Below are positions 1 to 9,900 of a stretch of 64,000 bases of DNA, in pieces (the first letter of the stretch is position 1; each line of letters opens with the position of its first letter). Location: the NCBI GenBank assembly GCA_014058405.1, contig CP047423.1, positions 3,828,501 through 3,892,500 on the forward strand, in the 5' to 3' direction. The notes beneath the pieces were generated by a model. It did no database searches, was not told where the DNA came from, and saw nothing but the letters and a program-made list of their open reading frames with translations. The translations under genes and the position numbers were made by a program. The DNA comes from Candidatus Nitrospira kreftii. Its GTDB lineage: Bacteria > Nitrospirota > Nitrospiria > Nitrospirales > Nitrospiraceae.

Positions 1-1140
1 AAAGTTGTAGTGGAGCATGAACGTGCGCGTGTACTCACCTTCCAGCGCGTCAATGCGTTGCTCATCATCGGTGGTTCCCAAGGTCACAACCGCCAAGCTT
101 TGTGTTTCGCCTCGTGTAAAAATCGCAGAACCGTGCGCTCGTGGCAATGCGCCTACTTCGCAGGTGATCGGGCGAATGTCGGCTGGTCCCCGACCATCGG
201 CTCGTGACTGTTTCTCTAAGATCATTTTCCGAACTTCCGTGTATTCCAGTTGGTGGAACACGATCTTGATGTGTCGTTCACGGGAGAGATCCTCTGGTTT
301 TTTCAATTTTTCGATAGCGTCAGCCAGAACCTGATCCAATCGTTCCTGCCGCGCGGTCTTGTTAGAGATCATGATGGCGTCACGAATTGGCTGCGCGACC
401 AATGCCTTGATCTCGGCCTGTAATTGTGGATCGATCGACTCAGCCGCCACCGTTCGCTTGATCTTTCCGACTTTCTGAGCCAACTCAGAGATCTTCTTGA
501 CGATCTTCTTAATCTCGGAGTGTGCTAGTTCCAGGGCTTCAAGCATAGTCTGTTCAGGCAATTCGTTGGCACCTGCTTCCACCATCATGACAGCGTCCGC
601 GGTCCCTGCAACCACCAGATGAAGATCGCTCTGCTCTATGGACTCAAGATCGGGATTGACGACGAGTTGACCCTTGATCCGGCCGATCTTCACGCCAGCC
701 ACGGGACCATTGAACGGGATATTCGAGACCGCGAGGGCAGCGGATGCCGCAGTGATCCCGATGACGTCGGAAGAACCGGTCTTATCGGCTGAGAGCACTG
801 AGGCAATCACTTGTGTTTCGAAATAATATCCTTCTGGAAAGAGTGGACGGATCGGGCGATCGATCAATCGACTTGTCAGCACTTCTTTTTCAGCCGGTCG
901 ACCTTCGCGCTTAAAATAGCCACCGGGGATTTTCCCCGCTGCATAGGCCTTTTCTTGATAGTCGACGGTCAGAGGAAGGAAATCTATTCCAGGCTTGGCC
1001 GTTTGTGCGGCCACGGCCGTCGCGAGGACGACCGTATCCCCATATGACGCCCAAATTGATCCGTCCGCCTGTTTGGCGACCCGCCCGGTTTCAAGACGGA
1101 GTGTCCTGCCTGCAATGTCGACTTCTACGACGTGTACCAT
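1..1140 (-). CDS. pnp: Polyribonucleotide nucleotidyltransferase (PNPase), N-terminal part, cut by window edge
   Basis: Phosphorolytic 3'-5' exoribonuclease of mRNA decay, normally a trimer and partner of RNase E-type degradosomes. The reading frame is open from the ATG at 1140 to position 1, giving the first 380 residues of a family usually about 700 long, so the KH and S1 RNA-binding domains lie outside the window. The N-terminus begins MVHVVEVDIAGRTLRLETG, typical of the first RNase PH-like core. A good ribosome site (AGAGGAG) sits 7 nt before the ATG. It is the last visible gene of the rimP-to-pnp cluster, 222 bp after rpsO, the usual rpsO-pnp order. Identification is secure; only completeness is unknown. 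Confidence 0.95.
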   Translation of the reverse strand, partial: MVHVVEVDIAGRTLRLETGRVAKQADGSIWASYGDTVVLATAVAAQTAKPGIDFLPLTVDYQEKAYAAGKIPGGYFKREGRPAEKEVLTSRLIDRPIRPLFPEGYYFETQVIASVLSADKTGSSDVIGITAASAALAVSNIPFNGPVAGVKIGRIKGQLVVNPDLESIEQSDLHLVVAGTADAVMMVEAGANELPEQTMLEALELAHSEIKKIVKKISELAQKVGKIKRTVAAESIDPQLQAEIKALVAQPIRDAIMISNKTARQERLDQVLADAIEKLKKPEDLSRERHIKIVFHQLEYTEVRKMILEKQSRADGRGPADIRPITCEVGALPRAHGSAIFTRGETQSLAVVTLGTTDDEQRIDALEGEYTRTFMLHYNF

Positions 1141-1326
1141 CTATGGTCTCCTCTGGTTAGATCCACAGATGCCCACTGAGATACGCTCAAACCAGGCATA
1201 TTCAATGATGTACCGTATGCCCTGAACCGTTGGTATGGTTCTACCGGGTCACACCTTGTCGGCACTGAGCATGCAGAGTCAGAACGTATGTCGGTGTTCA
1301 TCTGTGGGATAGTGAACTCCGCTTAT

Positions 1327-1354
1327 GGCAACGGCCTATGCCGCTGTGGTTGCC
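1327..1354 (-). promoter_or_regulatory. Hairpin in the rpsO-pnp spacer
   Basis: An interrupted inverted repeat (GGCAA/TTGCC outer arms, CGGC/GCCG inner arms) lies just downstream of the rpsO stop. No T-run follows on the minus strand, so a rho-independent terminator is unlikely. In Escherichia coli the rpsO-pnp spacer holds a terminator and an RNase III processing site used in PNPase autocontrol; a comparable role here is only inferred from position. Confidence 0.35.
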
Positions 1355-1362
1355 ACCACCAC

Positions 1363-1632
1363 TTACTTGCGAATGCCGAGGCGATCAATAACCGTTCGGT
1401 AACGTGCTTCATCCACTCCGCGAAGGTAGTCGAGCAATCGTCTTCTCCGACCGACTAGTTGTAACAAACCCCGACGGGAGTGGTGATCTTTCTTATGGGT
1501 TTTGAAATGTTCGGTCAGATAGGTGATTCGGTTGGTCAACACCGCAATTTGGACTTCCGGTGAACCGGAATCCTTATCGTGCTGCTGAAATTGCTTGATG
1601 AGTTCTGTCTTTGCTTCTTTCAGTAATGCCAT
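1363..1632 (-). CDS. rpsO: 30S ribosomal protein S15
   Basis: Small primary-binding protein of the 30S platform that contacts 16S rRNA helices 20-22. At 89 residues it has the standard length, with the family motifs DSGSPEVQI and [21 protein letters not shown] longer frame opens upstream at 1647, but the ATG at 1632 is preceded by GGAAGGAG at proper spacing and gives the canonical start [12 protein letters not shown]. It follows truB by 17 nt and precedes pnp. Confidence 0.97.
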   Translation of the reverse strand: MALLKEAKTELIKQFQQHDKDSGSPEVQIAVLTNRITYLTEHFKTHKKDHHSRRGLLQLVGRRRRLLDYLRGVDEARYRTVIDRLGIRK

Positions 1633-1649
1633 GGCGGCTCCTTCCATTC

Positions 1650-2579
1650 TTAATGAGTCACAAGACTGAATACTTTACGAATTTTAATCGGCCCCGAACC
1701 CTGTGCATTGTGCGTGCCAATCGCCAAGAGTTGACCGGCCTCATTCTTCAGCCGTACCGGTATGGGATGGGGCGAAGCAGGGAGTTGGCTGATTCCCACC
1801 GGGGACACCGGCGTTCCATGGACAACCCGTTGAGCCTGCTCTGCGTCGACGACCACCGTCGGGAGCTGAGACAGAAGTTGGTCCAACGAAAGAAACTGCT
1901 CTTGGAGCGAGTCCATGGCGAGATGGCCTGCGATTTCATCGATTGTCAACGCCTTATCGATTGAAAGAGGGCCGACTCGACAACGTTGAAGCGCATAAAG
2001 ATGGCCACCAACGCCCAAGACTTGACCAATGTCGGCACACAGTGTGCGCACATATGTTCCTTTTGAGCACACAATACGAAGAGTCACGTCACAACCTTCG
2101 ACAGCCAGGACTTCCAGCTCGTGGATGGTAACGGACCGCTCAACTCTATCGATGGTCTTGCCGGCTCTGGCTGCTTTGTACAGCGGTTGCCCGCTGACTT
2201 TCACGGCCGAATACATCGGAGGCAATTGCCGTTGTACTCCTCGGAACTGCGTGACGACCATGCGAATCATATCCTCATTCACCTGACAGGGCTCAGTCTT
2301 TGTCAGCACCTGGCCCGACGCATCCTGCGTGTCGGTCGTTTGCCCAAGCCGCAAAACAGCTCGGTACTCCTTATCCCAATCCATGAGGTATTCGGCAATT
2401 CTTGTAGCACGTCCGACCAGAATAGGTAGGACACCCGTGGCGCTAGGGTCCAGCGTGCCGGCATGACCGACTTTGCATGCGCCCAGTAACTTCCGTACCT
2501 TGGCCACAACATCGTGTGACGTCCATCCGGCTTCTTTGTGAGCAATGAGAACGCCTTCTATATGTTTCTGGTGTTCCAT
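1650..2579 (-). CDS. truB: tRNA pseudouridine-55 synthase
   Basis: Converts U55 of the tRNA T-loop to pseudouridine. The 309-residue length is normal. The catalytic motif [15 protein letters not shown] is present with the nucleophile Asp44, followed by the [18 protein letters not shown] segment and a [12 protein letters not shown] motif. The C-terminal region (LLAIGTHN) looks like the PUA-like domain common in the family. It lies between rbfA (27 nt upstream) and rpsO in a conserved ribosome-biogenesis order. Confidence 0.97.
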   Translation of the reverse strand: MEHQKHIEGVLIAHKEAGWTSHDVVAKVRKLLGACKVGHAGTLDPSATGVLPILVGRATRIAEYLMDWDKEYRAVLRLGQTTDTQDASGQVLTKTEPCQVNEDMIRMVVTQFRGVQRQLPPMYSAVKVSGQPLYKAARAGKTIDRVERSVTIHELEVLAVEGCDVTLRIVCSKGTYVRTLCADIGQVLGVGGHLYALQRCRVGPLSIDKALTIDEIAGHLAMDSLQEQFLSLDQLLSQLPTVVVDAEQAQRVVHGTPVSPVGISQLPASPHPIPVRLKNEAGQLLAIGTHNAQGSGPIKIRKVFSLVTH

Positions 2580-2606
2580 TGTTAATGTGGTCCGTCTTCT
2601 CTATCC

Positions 2607-3017
2607 CTATGAGGGCGTGGTACGCGCTCTCTCACTCTGAGTGTCAGATGTCTCTTGCCCTTCAGTGTCATGATGGAGTCCATCCAGCAACTGCATAATG
2701 CGATCGCCGCGTGGCCCACTGACATCTTTTTTAAAGATGACATCCGGAAGGTAGCGGAGCGAGAGTCGACGACCTAGCTCCGCTCGCACAAAGCCGCTGG
2801 CCTTGGAGAGCCCGATAAAGATATTCCGCTCGGCTTCGCCCGTTTCCATGGTCGTGACAAAAACATGAGCAATGCGTAAATCGCCGGTGAGCTCCACATC
2901 GGTAACGGTGACATCATGCACCCGAGGATCCTTGATTTTTCGCATGAGGATGTCGGCCACTTCCATCTTGATCTGATCCGCCACCCTATCTGCTCTCTTA
3001 TAGGTTGTTTTGGACAT
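2607..3017 (-). CDS. rbfA: 30S ribosome-binding factor A
   Basis: Cold-shock-associated assembly factor that binds the 16S rRNA 5' region during late 30S maturation. The 136 residues form the KH-like RbfA domain: RVADQIKMEVADIL near the start, the RIAHVFVT core strand and LSLRYLPDVIF near residue 85. The last 25 residues are polar and probably disordered. It sits 41 nt after the DUF503 gene. No strong Shine-Dalgarno is seen, consistent with coupled translation. Confidence 0.95.
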   Translation of the reverse strand: MSKTTYKRADRVADQIKMEVADILMRKIKDPRVHDVTVTDVELTGDLRIAHVFVTTMETGEAERNIFIGLSKASGFVRAELGRRLSLRYLPDVIFKKDVSGPRGDRIMQLLDGLHHDTEGQETSDTQSERARTTPS

Positions 3018-3058
3018 CTTGCTTGCGTGACCCTATCCATCCAGACTGCGTGTGAGAC

Positions 3059-3349
3059 TTAGAGCAACTCCAGTTGGGTCCGTATGACTTCGACGGTTGG
3101 CATGCTTTTGATCACATTCAGCGCCTGTTCCAGCACCTGGTTCACGTAGCTACCGTCATTGGCCACACAAGCCATACCGAGAACCGCCTTCTGCCAAAGG
3201 TCTTGACCATCCACCTCGGCGATGGAAAGGTTAAATTTGCCACGAAGTCTGTCTTTTAGTCCGTGAAGCACCTGCCGCTTGTCTTTTAGCGATTGGCTGC
3301 CTGCAATGAATAACTCTACAGTACAGAGCCCCACCACCATATTGAGCAC
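3059..3349 (-). CDS. DUF503 family protein (YlxP-like)
   Basis: A 96-residue ferredoxin-fold-like protein of the DUF503/YlxP family, which habitually sits between infB and rbfA and is presumed to assist ribosome assembly or translation. The family signature is visible in SQSLKDKRQVLHGLKDRLR and in the C-terminal VIRTQLELL. The first codon of the frame is GTG at 3349; an ATG at 3340 is an equally good start. The biochemical role is not known. Confidence 0.88.
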   Translation of the reverse strand: MLNMVVGLCTVELFIAGSQSLKDKRQVLHGLKDRLRGKFNLSIAEVDGQDLWQKAVLGMACVANDGSYVNQVLEQALNVIKSMPTVEVIRTQLELL

Positions 3350-3447
3350 TCATCTTCATCAAGTTTTTAGCGGAACCTCGATAGAGGCGGCTGTACTATT
3401 TTCTTCCTCACATCGAGAGAGACGACAGAGAATAGACGCGAGGATTC

Positions 3448-6012
3448 CTAGAGCTTTGTCGCGATCTTGTCGATCGCGTACGCTTCAACAATGTCACCGG
3501 TCTTCACATCGTTGAAGTTTTCAACGCTTAATCCGCACTCATAACCCTGTTGGACTTCGCGCACATCGTCTTTGAAGCGCCGTAGAGAGCCAAGCTTGCC
3601 CTGATACACCACGACGTTATCGCGAATAACTCTTACGCCTGCGCTCGAACGGGCAATCGTCCCATCGACGATATACGCCCCAGCCACCGCTCCAACCTTG
3701 GGAATCATAAACACCTGGCGCACCTCAGCTCGACCCAAGACTCGCTCCTTAAGCGTGGGCTCAAGCAAGCCTTCCATTGCGGCCTTGATGTCGGCGATGG
3801 CGTCATAAATAATCGTATAAAGCCTAACGTCAACGCCCTGCTGCTCGGCCAATGCAGTGGCCTTGGGTTCAGGTCGGACGTTGAAGCCGATGATGATGGC
3901 TCGTGACGCAGCTGCAAGCAGGATATCAGACTCCATGATACCTCCGACTCCGTTATGAATCACACGGAGCTTGACCGCGTCGGTCGAGAGCTTTTCAACG
4001 GCACCTGCCAACGCTTCCGATGATCCTTGCACGTCGGCTTTGATCACGATGGCCAATTCCTTGACTGACCCTTCCTGAATCTTCGCAAAGAGATCATCCA
4101 GCGTCACCTTCGCCGGACCTGCTAGCTCTACCGCCCGCCGCTTTTGCGCTCGTTCCTCGGCGATCTCACGAGCCACTCTCTCGTTGGAGACGACTTGGAA
4201 AACATCTCCTGCCGATGGAACCCCCGGTAAACCGATCACTTCCACTGGAATGGATGGTCCAGCCTGCTGAGCTTTCTCACCCCGATCATTGATAAGGGCC
4301 CGAACGCGTCCACTAAATGAGCCCACGACATATGCGTCGGCCACCTTGAGGGTCCCGCTTTGTACCAACACCGTCGCAACAGGGCCCCTGCCGCGTTCGA
4401 TTTTTGCTTCGATCACGGTACCTCGAGCCTGTCGATGTGGATCTGCCTTAAGTTCAAGCACTTCAGCCTGGAGCAGGATCATCTCAAGCAAAGTATCGAG
4501 CCCCGTTTTCTGCTTCGCGGATACCTCCACCATAATGGTGTCGCCACCCCAAGCTTCTGAAATTAGGCCGTGCTCTGAGAGGGCATTTTTAACTCGATCA
4601 GGATTGGCAGTCGGTTTGTCGATTTTGTTCATCGCGACAATCAAGGGGACGCCAGCTGCTTTGGCATGATGGATCGCTTCAACGGTCTGCGGCATCACAC
4701 CGTCATCAGCGGCAACAACCAAAATGACGATGTCGGTAACCTTCGCTCCCCGAGCCCGCATCGCGGTGAACGCTTCGTGCCCAGGCGTGTCTAGGAACGT
4801 AACTTGTTTACCACGCACGGAGACCGTATAGGCGCCAATATGTTGCGTAATTCCGCCGGCCTCTCCTTCCGCCACATTGGTTTGTCGAATCGCATCGAGT
4901 AAAGATGTTTTGCCATGATCGACATGACCCATAATGGTGACGACCGGAGGTCGAGGTTCGGGCCGTTCGTCCTCACCTGTATCGACGAGATCTTGCAATA
5001 ACTCCTCTCCTACCTTCTCAATCGTGATTTCGATTTTGACACCACTTTCTTCGGCAAACATTGTTGCCGCATCCAGATTCATCGGCTGCTGAAAGGTCAG
5101 CATCTGGCCCATGTCCATCAATTTGCGAACGATATCTGCTGGCCGCTGACCGATCAACTCGGCAAATTCCTTCACCGTGGTCCGTGGTGTGACTTTCACA
5201 CTTTTCCGCCGAGGCTTTGTGATTTCGGCCGGCGTACTGTGGTGCAAGTGCTTGGATCGGTCATCACGTCGCTGCACGGGGATCGCACGGAGATCCTGCC
5301 ATCTGGCTGCATCTTCACGGAGCTTCACATCTTGTTGCTCGTCTTTAGGGCGACCCAGCTTTCGTGCTTTTTTAAGTTTATCTTTTTGACTTTCCGCCTC
5401 GATAGCCTCGAACGCCATGCTTTTCTTTTTCGCGGCCACAGACTCAACAGTCGCCGCCACACCTGGTGGAGATACCGTCGGTTTCTGTTGGATCTCTTCC
5501 TGAGGCGGAACTATAGGGGCCGGAGCCGATGGAAGAGCCTTTTCCAAGGCTTCTTCTGGTAGAAGACTGCGTTCGGTCTCCACCTCTACACCAAGTTGGT
5601 CCGCTAGTGTGGCGGAGGCTGGTACGGAGCTGGTTGCTCCGATCTGAGTCGGACGTTCATCTTCGAAAACGGGTGCGGCAGATGCAACCTCGGTTGGTTC
5701 GTCTTCCTTTTTTCGCTTGATTAGAATGCGACGCTTGTCGGGCTTAGGAGACTCCTCCAGCAAATGTCCTTTAGTCGCCGTCCCTTTTCCGCGGGGTGCG
5801 TCTTGAGCTGATTTTGAAGGGAGATCTTCTTCGGTTGCCGTCGACTGCCCCTTGGATCTTGTGGCAAGCTTTTCCATTGCTTTTTGAACGATCTCATCAT
5901 CCAGGGTGCTGCTATGAGACGTAACCGACACACCCATTTTTTTGAGCTCGGGGATGAGCACACGGTTTTCCATTCCTAACTTCTTTGCAAGCTCGTAGAC
6001 GCGCATGGCCAT
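3448..6012 (-). CDS. infB: Translation initiation factor IF-2
   Basis: GTPase that delivers initiator fMet-tRNA to the 30S subunit and promotes subunit joining. About 854 residues: an N-terminal IF2_N helix module ([20 protein letters not shown]), a long charged and proline-rich linker, a second IF2_N module, then the G domain with GHVDHGKTS (G1), DTPGHEAF (G3), NKID (G4) and SAK (G5), and the IF-2 beta-barrel domains. The frame is open upstream to 6108, inside nusA, but ATG 6012 (or 6006) aligns with family N-termini and leaves a 16-nt gap after nusA. The ylxR/ylxQ genes often found between nusA and infB are absent. Confidence 0.97.
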   Translation of the reverse strand: MAMRVYELAKKLGMENRVLIPELKKMGVSVTSHSSTLDDEIVQKAMEKLATRSKGQSTATEEDLPSKSAQDAPRGKGTATKGHLLEESPKPDKRRILIKRKKEDEPTEVASAAPVFEDERPTQIGATSSVPASATLADQLGVEVETERSLLPEEALEKALPSAPAPIVPPQEEIQQKPTVSPPGVAATVESVAAKKKSMAFEAIEAESQKDKLKKARKLGRPKDEQQDVKLREDAARWQDLRAIPVQRRDDRSKHLHHSTPAEITKPRRKSVKVTPRTTVKEFAELIGQRPADIVRKLMDMGQMLTFQQPMNLDAATMFAEESGVKIEITIEKVGEELLQDLVDTGEDERPEPRPPVVTIMGHVDHGKTSLLDAIRQTNVAEGEAGGITQHIGAYTVSVRGKQVTFLDTPGHEAFTAMRARGAKVTDIVILVVAADDGVMPQTVEAIHHAKAAGVPLIVAMNKIDKPTANPDRVKNALSEHGLISEAWGGDTIMVEVSAKQKTGLDTLLEMILLQAEVLELKADPHRQARGTVIEAKIERGRGPVATVLVQSGTLKVADAYVVGSFSGRVRALINDRGEKAQQAGPSIPVEVIGLPGVPSAGDVFQVVSNERVAREIAEERAQKRRAVELAGPAKVTLDDLFAKIQEGSVKELAIVIKADVQGSSEALAGAVEKLSTDAVKLRVIHNGVGGIMESDILLAAASRAIIIGFNVRPEPKATALAEQQGVDVRLYTIIYDAIADIKAAMEGLLEPTLKERVLGRAEVRQVFMIPKVGAVAGAYIVDGTIARSSAGVRVIRDNVVVYQGKLGSLRRFKDDVREVQQGYECGLSVENFNDVKTGDIVEAYAIDKIATKL

Positions 6013-6028
6013 CGAATAGTTCCGTCGG

Positions 6029-7180
6029 TTATCCGCTTGTTGCTTCTTCAGCTCTGGCAGCTTGACGCGCTTCTTCCTGGAGGCGCTGTGACTCGGCCTC
6101 TTCGGCAAGCGCCGCTTTAATTTCCTTATCGCGCTCGACCTTTTCTTTCTCGTATTCAGTTGCGCTGATGATGTCGATTTTCCACCCTGTCAACCGGGCG
6201 GCAAGCCTGACGTTTTGCCCGTTCTTACCGATGGCCAACGACAATTGTGAGTCAGCGGCGACCACGAGCGCCGATTTCTTCTCCTCGTCGATCCCGACCT
6301 TTTCAATTGTTGCCGGATTTAAGGCCTCGGCAATGAATACGCGAGGGTCCTGCGTCCAGGTAATGATGTCGATCTTCTCGCCCCGCAACTCACGGACGAC
6401 CGCCTGGACACGGGACCCCTTGATTCCGACACAGGCTCCGACTGGATCCACGGCCTTTTCCCGTGACGTGACGGCGATTTTCGTTCGATCTCCCGGCTCT
6501 CGAACAACCGATTTGATCTCGATGATCTTCTCCATTACTTCTGGCACTTCAAGCTCAAAAAGCTTCGCTACGAATTGCGGGTGACTTCGAGACAGTATGA
6601 CTTGAACATCTTTTGGCGTACGACGGACTTCCAGTAACATTGCTTTTACGCGATCACCACGCCGATATGTTTCGCGAGGAATCTGCTCCTGGATGGGTAG
6701 AATTGCTTCCGTCTTTCCCAGATCTACAAGGTAATTGCGGCGCTCCATACCTAGAATGATACCGGTGACAAGGTCGCCCTGTCGCGTGGAGTATTCCTTT
6801 TGTACCGCTTCCCACTCTGCCTCGCGAACCTTTTGAAAGATGACTTGCTTCGCCGTTTGTGCAGCTATTCTCCCCAACTCATTCATTTCGATCAGCGACC
6901 CGATTTCGTCGCCCACTTCAGCTTCACTGTCGTATTGACGCGCCTCCTGAAGCGAGATTTCAGCTTTGGGATTGCTGACCGTTTCTACGATCGTCTTCTT
7001 CGAGACGACGGAAATTTCTCCCGTCTTTGGGTCAATCTCCACCTGAATATTTTCGGCCTGACCAAAGCGCTTCTTGGCGGCTGTTTGCAGGGCGGATTCA
7101 ATAGCTCCGATTACTCGGGCTTTGTCGATCCCTTTCTGGCGCCCGATTTCGTCGATGACTGAAATCAGTTCTCGGTTCAT
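6029..7180 (-). CDS. nusA: Transcription termination/antitermination protein NusA
   Basis: RNA polymerase-binding factor controlling pausing, termination and antitermination. 383 residues: NusA N-terminal domain ([17 protein letters not shown]), S1 domain around residues 130-200, then KH1 and KH2 ([38 protein letters not shown]). It ends in a short acidic/glutamine-rich tail without the C-terminal acidic repeats of enterobacterial NusA. The start has AGGAG and GTGAGG upstream. It follows rimP by about 50 nt. Confidence 0.97.
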   Translation of the reverse strand: MNRELISVIDEIGRQKGIDKARVIGAIESALQTAAKKRFGQAENIQVEIDPKTGEISVVSKKTIVETVSNPKAEISLQEARQYDSEAEVGDEIGSLIEMNELGRIAAQTAKQVIFQKVREAEWEAVQKEYSTRQGDLVTGIILGMERRNYLVDLGKTEAILPIQEQIPRETYRRGDRVKAMLLEVRRTPKDVQVILSRSHPQFVAKLFELEVPEVMEKIIEIKSVVREPGDRTKIAVTSREKAVDPVGACVGIKGSRVQAVVRELRGEKIDIITWTQDPRVFIAEALNPATIEKVGIDEEKKSALVVAADSQLSLAIGKNGQNVRLAARLTGWKIDIISATEYEKEKVERDKEIKAALAEEAESQRLQEEARQAARAEEATSG

Positions 7181-7231
7181 ACCTCACGCTCCTGCATCCG
7201 GTTACCATCCACAATGCCCAACTTCACATAC

Positions 7232-7714
7232 CTATACTTTTATGACCAGCTTTGCCTCGGCAATCATCTCTCGATCGAGACTCATCGGGTGCGACATCCG
7301 CGGTGCACCGACAGCCAGCACGACGGCACGCTCATCGACTTCCATTAATCGTCCCGTAACCTTCCACTGACCTTCGACCGGTTGGCGAAGCTTGAAGCTC
7401 ACCTCTTTCCCAATCGCCCGCTGAAAATCTTGCAGTCTCTTAAATGGTCGATCCAGACCTGGGGAAGAGACCTCAAGCGTGTAGGCGTGGGGAAAGGGGT
7501 CGGCGACGTCAAGAGCCGGGCCCAAGGCCTTATGTGCCTGTTCACAATCTGTGATGGTGACTCCACCTGGTTTGTTGATCAGAACACGAACAACCGAACG
7601 AGGACCTTGCCCGACACAGACCACATCAACCAACTCAAGTCCAAGCGTCCATAAAATCGGTGAAATAATTTCTTGCACCCGGTCGGCAACCGTCTGCAAA
7701 CCTTTACCCGGCAT
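7232..7714 (-). CDS. rimP: Ribosome maturation factor RimP
   Basis: Needed for 30S maturation; usually the first gene of the nusA-infB operon, as here. From the ATG at 7714 the protein has 160 residues with RimP_N (TLGLELVDVVCVGQGP, LINKPGGVTITDCE) and the conserved YTLEVSSPGLDRPF motif before the C-terminal SH3-like domain. A longer frame opens at 7795 but would translate a terminator-like hairpin, so the internal ATG is preferred; its ribosome site (AGGTTGAG) is mediocre. Confidence 0.93.
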   Translation of the reverse strand: MPGKGLQTVADRVQEIISPILWTLGLELVDVVCVGQGPRSVVRVLINKPGGVTITDCEQAHKALGPALDVADPFPHAYTLEVSSPGLDRPFKRLQDFQRAIGKEVSFKLRQPVEGQWKVTGRLMEVDERAVVLAVGAPRMSHPMSLDREMIAEAKLVIKV

Positions 7715-7750
7715 GCTCAACCTATTATTTTGCTCGACATGTGCCCAAAC

Positions 7751-7774
7751 AAAAAAGTGGGCATGAGCCCACTT
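7751..7774 (-). terminator. Rho-independent terminator or 5'-leader hairpin before rimP
   Basis: On the minus strand an 8-bp perfect stem AAGTGGGC/GCCCACTT with a 4-nt loop is followed at once by six T residues. It lies between the aminotransferase stop (7820) and the rimP start (7714), so it most simply ends the DUF192-to-aminotransferase transcript. Its 3' arm can alternatively pair (TGCCCA/TGGGCA) with sequence just downstream, around 7741-7746. Confidence 0.7.
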
Positions 7775-7785
7775 ACAGAGGCAGC

Positions 7786-7814
7786 ACCATAGCACGCACC
7801 CTGAAGCAAAGCAA
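7786..7814 (-). promoter_or_regulatory. Candidate promoter for the rimP operon
   Basis: TTGCTT and TATGGT hexamers separated by 17 nt, the second preceded by TG in extended -10 position, lie just after the aminotransferase stop. A start about 7 nt downstream would put the hairpin at 7751-7774 at the very 5' end of the transcript. The match is partial and this is a prediction only. Confidence 0.3.
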
Positions 7815-7819
7815 GAGCA

Positions 7820-8659
7820 CTAGCCGGTCAACAGCGCCCACCGGGCAGCCAGCGTTCTCGTGATTGGGCCTGGCTGGCCTGACCCAATGGTCTTCCCATC
7901 AATTTGGACCACTCCAAGCACTTCGAGTGTGGTCCCGGTCAGGAACACCTCGTCTGCCGAGTAAAGCGCGTCGAGTGATATGGACCGTTCTTCTACCGGG
8001 ATCTCTTCTTTTTTGGCCAAATCCAACACTACTGTCCTTGTGACGCCAGACAGGATCCGCGGACCTTCGGGAGCCGTCATGACCACGCCATCCTGAACAA
8101 CCATAACATTACTTAAAGCACCTTCCATCACAAGACCATCTCTCATGAAAATTGCTTCGAACACCCGAGCCTTTCTCGCCTCTTCACGTGCAAGAACGTT
8201 GGCCAGCAAGTTGACGCTCTTAATATCGCATCGTCCCCAGCGAAGATCTTCACAGGTGCATGCCGTGACGCCGGTCTGGCGCATTTCAGTAGGCAGGCTA
8301 TGTAACTCCTTAATCGTCATGGCGACGGTCGGGCAACTTTCGGAAGGGAAGGTGTGCTCACGAGGAGCCACGCCTCGGGTGATCTGGATATAGATCTTGG
8401 CCTCTTGGTATCCCGCCAGACTGAGTCCCTGGCTGATCCACTGCATCCATTGCGCTCTTGAATATGGTTGGGAAATAAAGAGCGCCTTCGCACTTCGCTC
8501 AAGTCGTGCGAGATGCGCTGCCAGCTGGAACGGTACCCCACGATACGTTCTAATCACTTCGTACACGGCGTCACCAAACTGGAACCCCCGGTCATCGATA
8601 GAGACGGTCGCATCCTGCCATGGAATAAAACGACCATTGATGAACGCGACGTCGGACAT
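7820..8659 (-). CDS. dat: Class IV PLP aminotransferase, probably D-amino-acid transaminase
   Basis: Fold-type IV PLP enzyme related to D-alanine and branched-chain aminotransferases. From ATG 8659 the protein has 279 residues. The PLP lysine is Lys147 in DIKSVNLLANVLA, close to Lys145 of Bacillus D-amino-acid transaminase, and the N-terminal FINGRFIPWQDA and DRGFQFGDAVYEVIR motifs fit that subgroup better than IlvE. The product would supply D-Ala/D-Glu or recycle keto acids. The frame opens further upstream (8746) into the I42 gene, but the short gap after that stop and a GGGA site favour 8659. 4-amino-4-deoxychorismate lyase (PabC) is an alternative. Confidence 0.8.
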   Translation of the reverse strand: MSDVAFINGRFIPWQDATVSIDDRGFQFGDAVYEVIRTYRGVPFQLAAHLARLERSAKALFISQPYSRAQWMQWISQGLSLAGYQEAKIYIQITRGVAPREHTFPSESCPTVAMTIKELHSLPTEMRQTGVTACTCEDLRWGRCDIKSVNLLANVLAREEARKARVFEAIFMRDGLVMEGALSNVMVVQDGVVMTAPEGPRILSGVTRTVVLDLAKKEEIPVEERSISLDALYSADEVFLTGTTLEVLGVVQIDGKTIGSGQPGPITRTLAARWALLTG

Positions 8660-8663
8660 GAAT

Positions 8664-9002
8664 TCAATTCCCAGTGACCGGCTGTGCGTCGATTCTAAAG
8701 ACTCGACGCTCCTCAGCGGTAAATTTCCATCCCATGCGTTTTTCAAAAACTAGCTGATACACACCTGGCTGGACGGCCTTGAGCTCAAAGATGCGTTGCC
8801 CATTCTCCACCGCGTTATTACTCGCGATGCGGAGGAATTCATCGCTGAGGAGGGCAAGCCCTTTCGCGTCATACGCGGGCACCCATTGTTCGCCTCTCGT
8901 CCGATCCTCCCACAGGTGGATGACGAACGGCTGATCAACTGTGACGTTGCGGCAATCCGTGACATCCGGAGTTTGGTTGTGGCCTGCGCTAGAAAGGCTC
9001 AC
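8664..9002 (-). CDS. Chagasin-like (I42 family) protease-inhibitor domain protein
   Basis: 112 residues starting at GTG 9002 (a stop lies 8 codons upstream in frame). The pattern of a short strand with VDQPFVIHLWED, then GQRIFELKAVQPGVYQLVFEKRMGW and a closing FRIDA strand resembles the I42 beta-barrel family that inhibits papain-like cysteine peptidases. No signal peptide is seen, which is unusual for a family often exported. It ends 4 nt before the aminotransferase start, so translation is likely coupled. Assignment rests on pattern only. Confidence 0.55.
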   Translation of the reverse strand: MSLSSAGHNQTPDVTDCRNVTVDQPFVIHLWEDRTRGEQWVPAYDAKGLALLSDEFLRIASNNAVENGQRIFELKAVQPGVYQLVFEKRMGWKFTAEERRVFRIDAQPVTGN

Positions 9003-9048
9003 GTCTTTTCCTGTTCGTGCAAATCATCGTCGTGACTGATTACTTTGC

Positions 9049-9366
9049 TTATATTTTCCTACGCGGACCGATCATGACGTCGGATCCCTCAATCCGGACT
9101 TCGTAACTGCCAACACAGTATCCACCCCCATCAGTACCTTGCCCGTTGCGGATATCAAATGCGAGATCATGCCAAGGGCAAGCAATGACATATCCCTTGA
9201 GCCTACCTTCAATAAGGGGTCCTCCCTCATGAGGGCAGCTGTTATGGATGGCATAAAATGTTCCGTCAATATTGAACAATGCGATCGGCCGGTTATTGAC
9301 GGTCACGATCTTCGACTTGCCCGGCGGCACCTCTTCAATCTGCGCAACTTTCTGGAAACCACTCAT
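9049..9366 (-). CDS. Rieske-type [2Fe-2S] ferredoxin
   Basis: A 105-residue soluble Rieske protein of the NirD/BphF-like group. Ligands are visible as Cys44-x-His46 and Cys63-x2-His66 (SCPHEGG and CPWHDLAFD). It probably passes electrons to an oxygenase or reductase encoded elsewhere. ATG 9366 is chosen because AAAAGGA lies about 10 nt before it; a GTG at 9387 would add 7 residues. It sits between DUF192 and I42 genes in one minus-strand run with gaps of 33 and 46 nt. Confidence 0.88.
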   Translation of the reverse strand: MSGFQKVAQIEEVPPGKSKIVTVNNRPIALFNIDGTFYAIHNSCPHEGGPLIEGRLKGYVIACPWHDLAFDIRNGQGTDGGGYCVGSYEVRIEGSDVMIGPRRKI

Positions 9367-9399
9367 CGTGCTTGCATCCTTTTTCACGTTCCGCAGTAC

Positions 9400-9900
9400 C
9401 TACATGCGGAGCGTGTATTTGAGCTCATCTTCTTTTGCAACTTTTGCCTTCTGAATGAATCCCGAATCAGCCTGGATCACATAACGAGCGGGTTCAGGTG
9501 GCGGCCCAAAGAATGGGCACGGGTCTTTGCTACACGGTTCCGCATACTCCAGCATATGGACGACATGATGACCCTCGTCTATCCAAAGGATATCGACCGG
9601 AAATCGATATTCTCTAGTCGTAATGCGGTGCAAACCGTTCTGCTCAAAAATGTAAAGCATCCCGCCATTTGGAGGCAATGCATCGCGGAAGGCCAGCCCA
9701 AAGAGCAATTTCTCCGGAGTATCCGCCACTTCAGCTTCGAGCTGAATTCCACTGGGGAACGTCACGACAATGATGCTAGACTCCTTGCGCTCGCCTAGAA
9801 AGACCGATGCACTCATCAGAAGAAGTGCAAGCAGGACCATCATGATGATCCGCTTGTTTCGCTGTTCCCGGCTTCCAGGTTCTATCTGACTAGCTGACAT
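9400..9900 (-). CDS. Membrane-anchored DUF192 protein
   Basis: 166 residues. A charged N-terminus is followed by one hydrophobic helix (IIMMVLLALLLMSASVFLG), probably an uncleaved anchor, then a DUF192 domain with LEAEVADTPEKLLFGLAFR and the family core FPVDILWID. The C-terminal half carries an insert with two cysteines (EPCSKDPC) before YVIQADSGF. DUF192 proteins have no established biochemical role. First gene of a likely four-gene operon leading to the aminotransferase. Confidence 0.85.
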   Translation of the reverse strand: MSASQIEPGSREQRNKRIIMMVLLALLLMSASVFLGERKESSIIVVTFPSGIQLEAEVADTPEKLLFGLAFRDALPPNGGMLYIFEQNGLHRITTREYRFPVDILWIDEGHHVVHMLEYAEPCSKDPCPFFGPPPEPARYVIQADSGFIQKAKVAKEDELKYTLRM

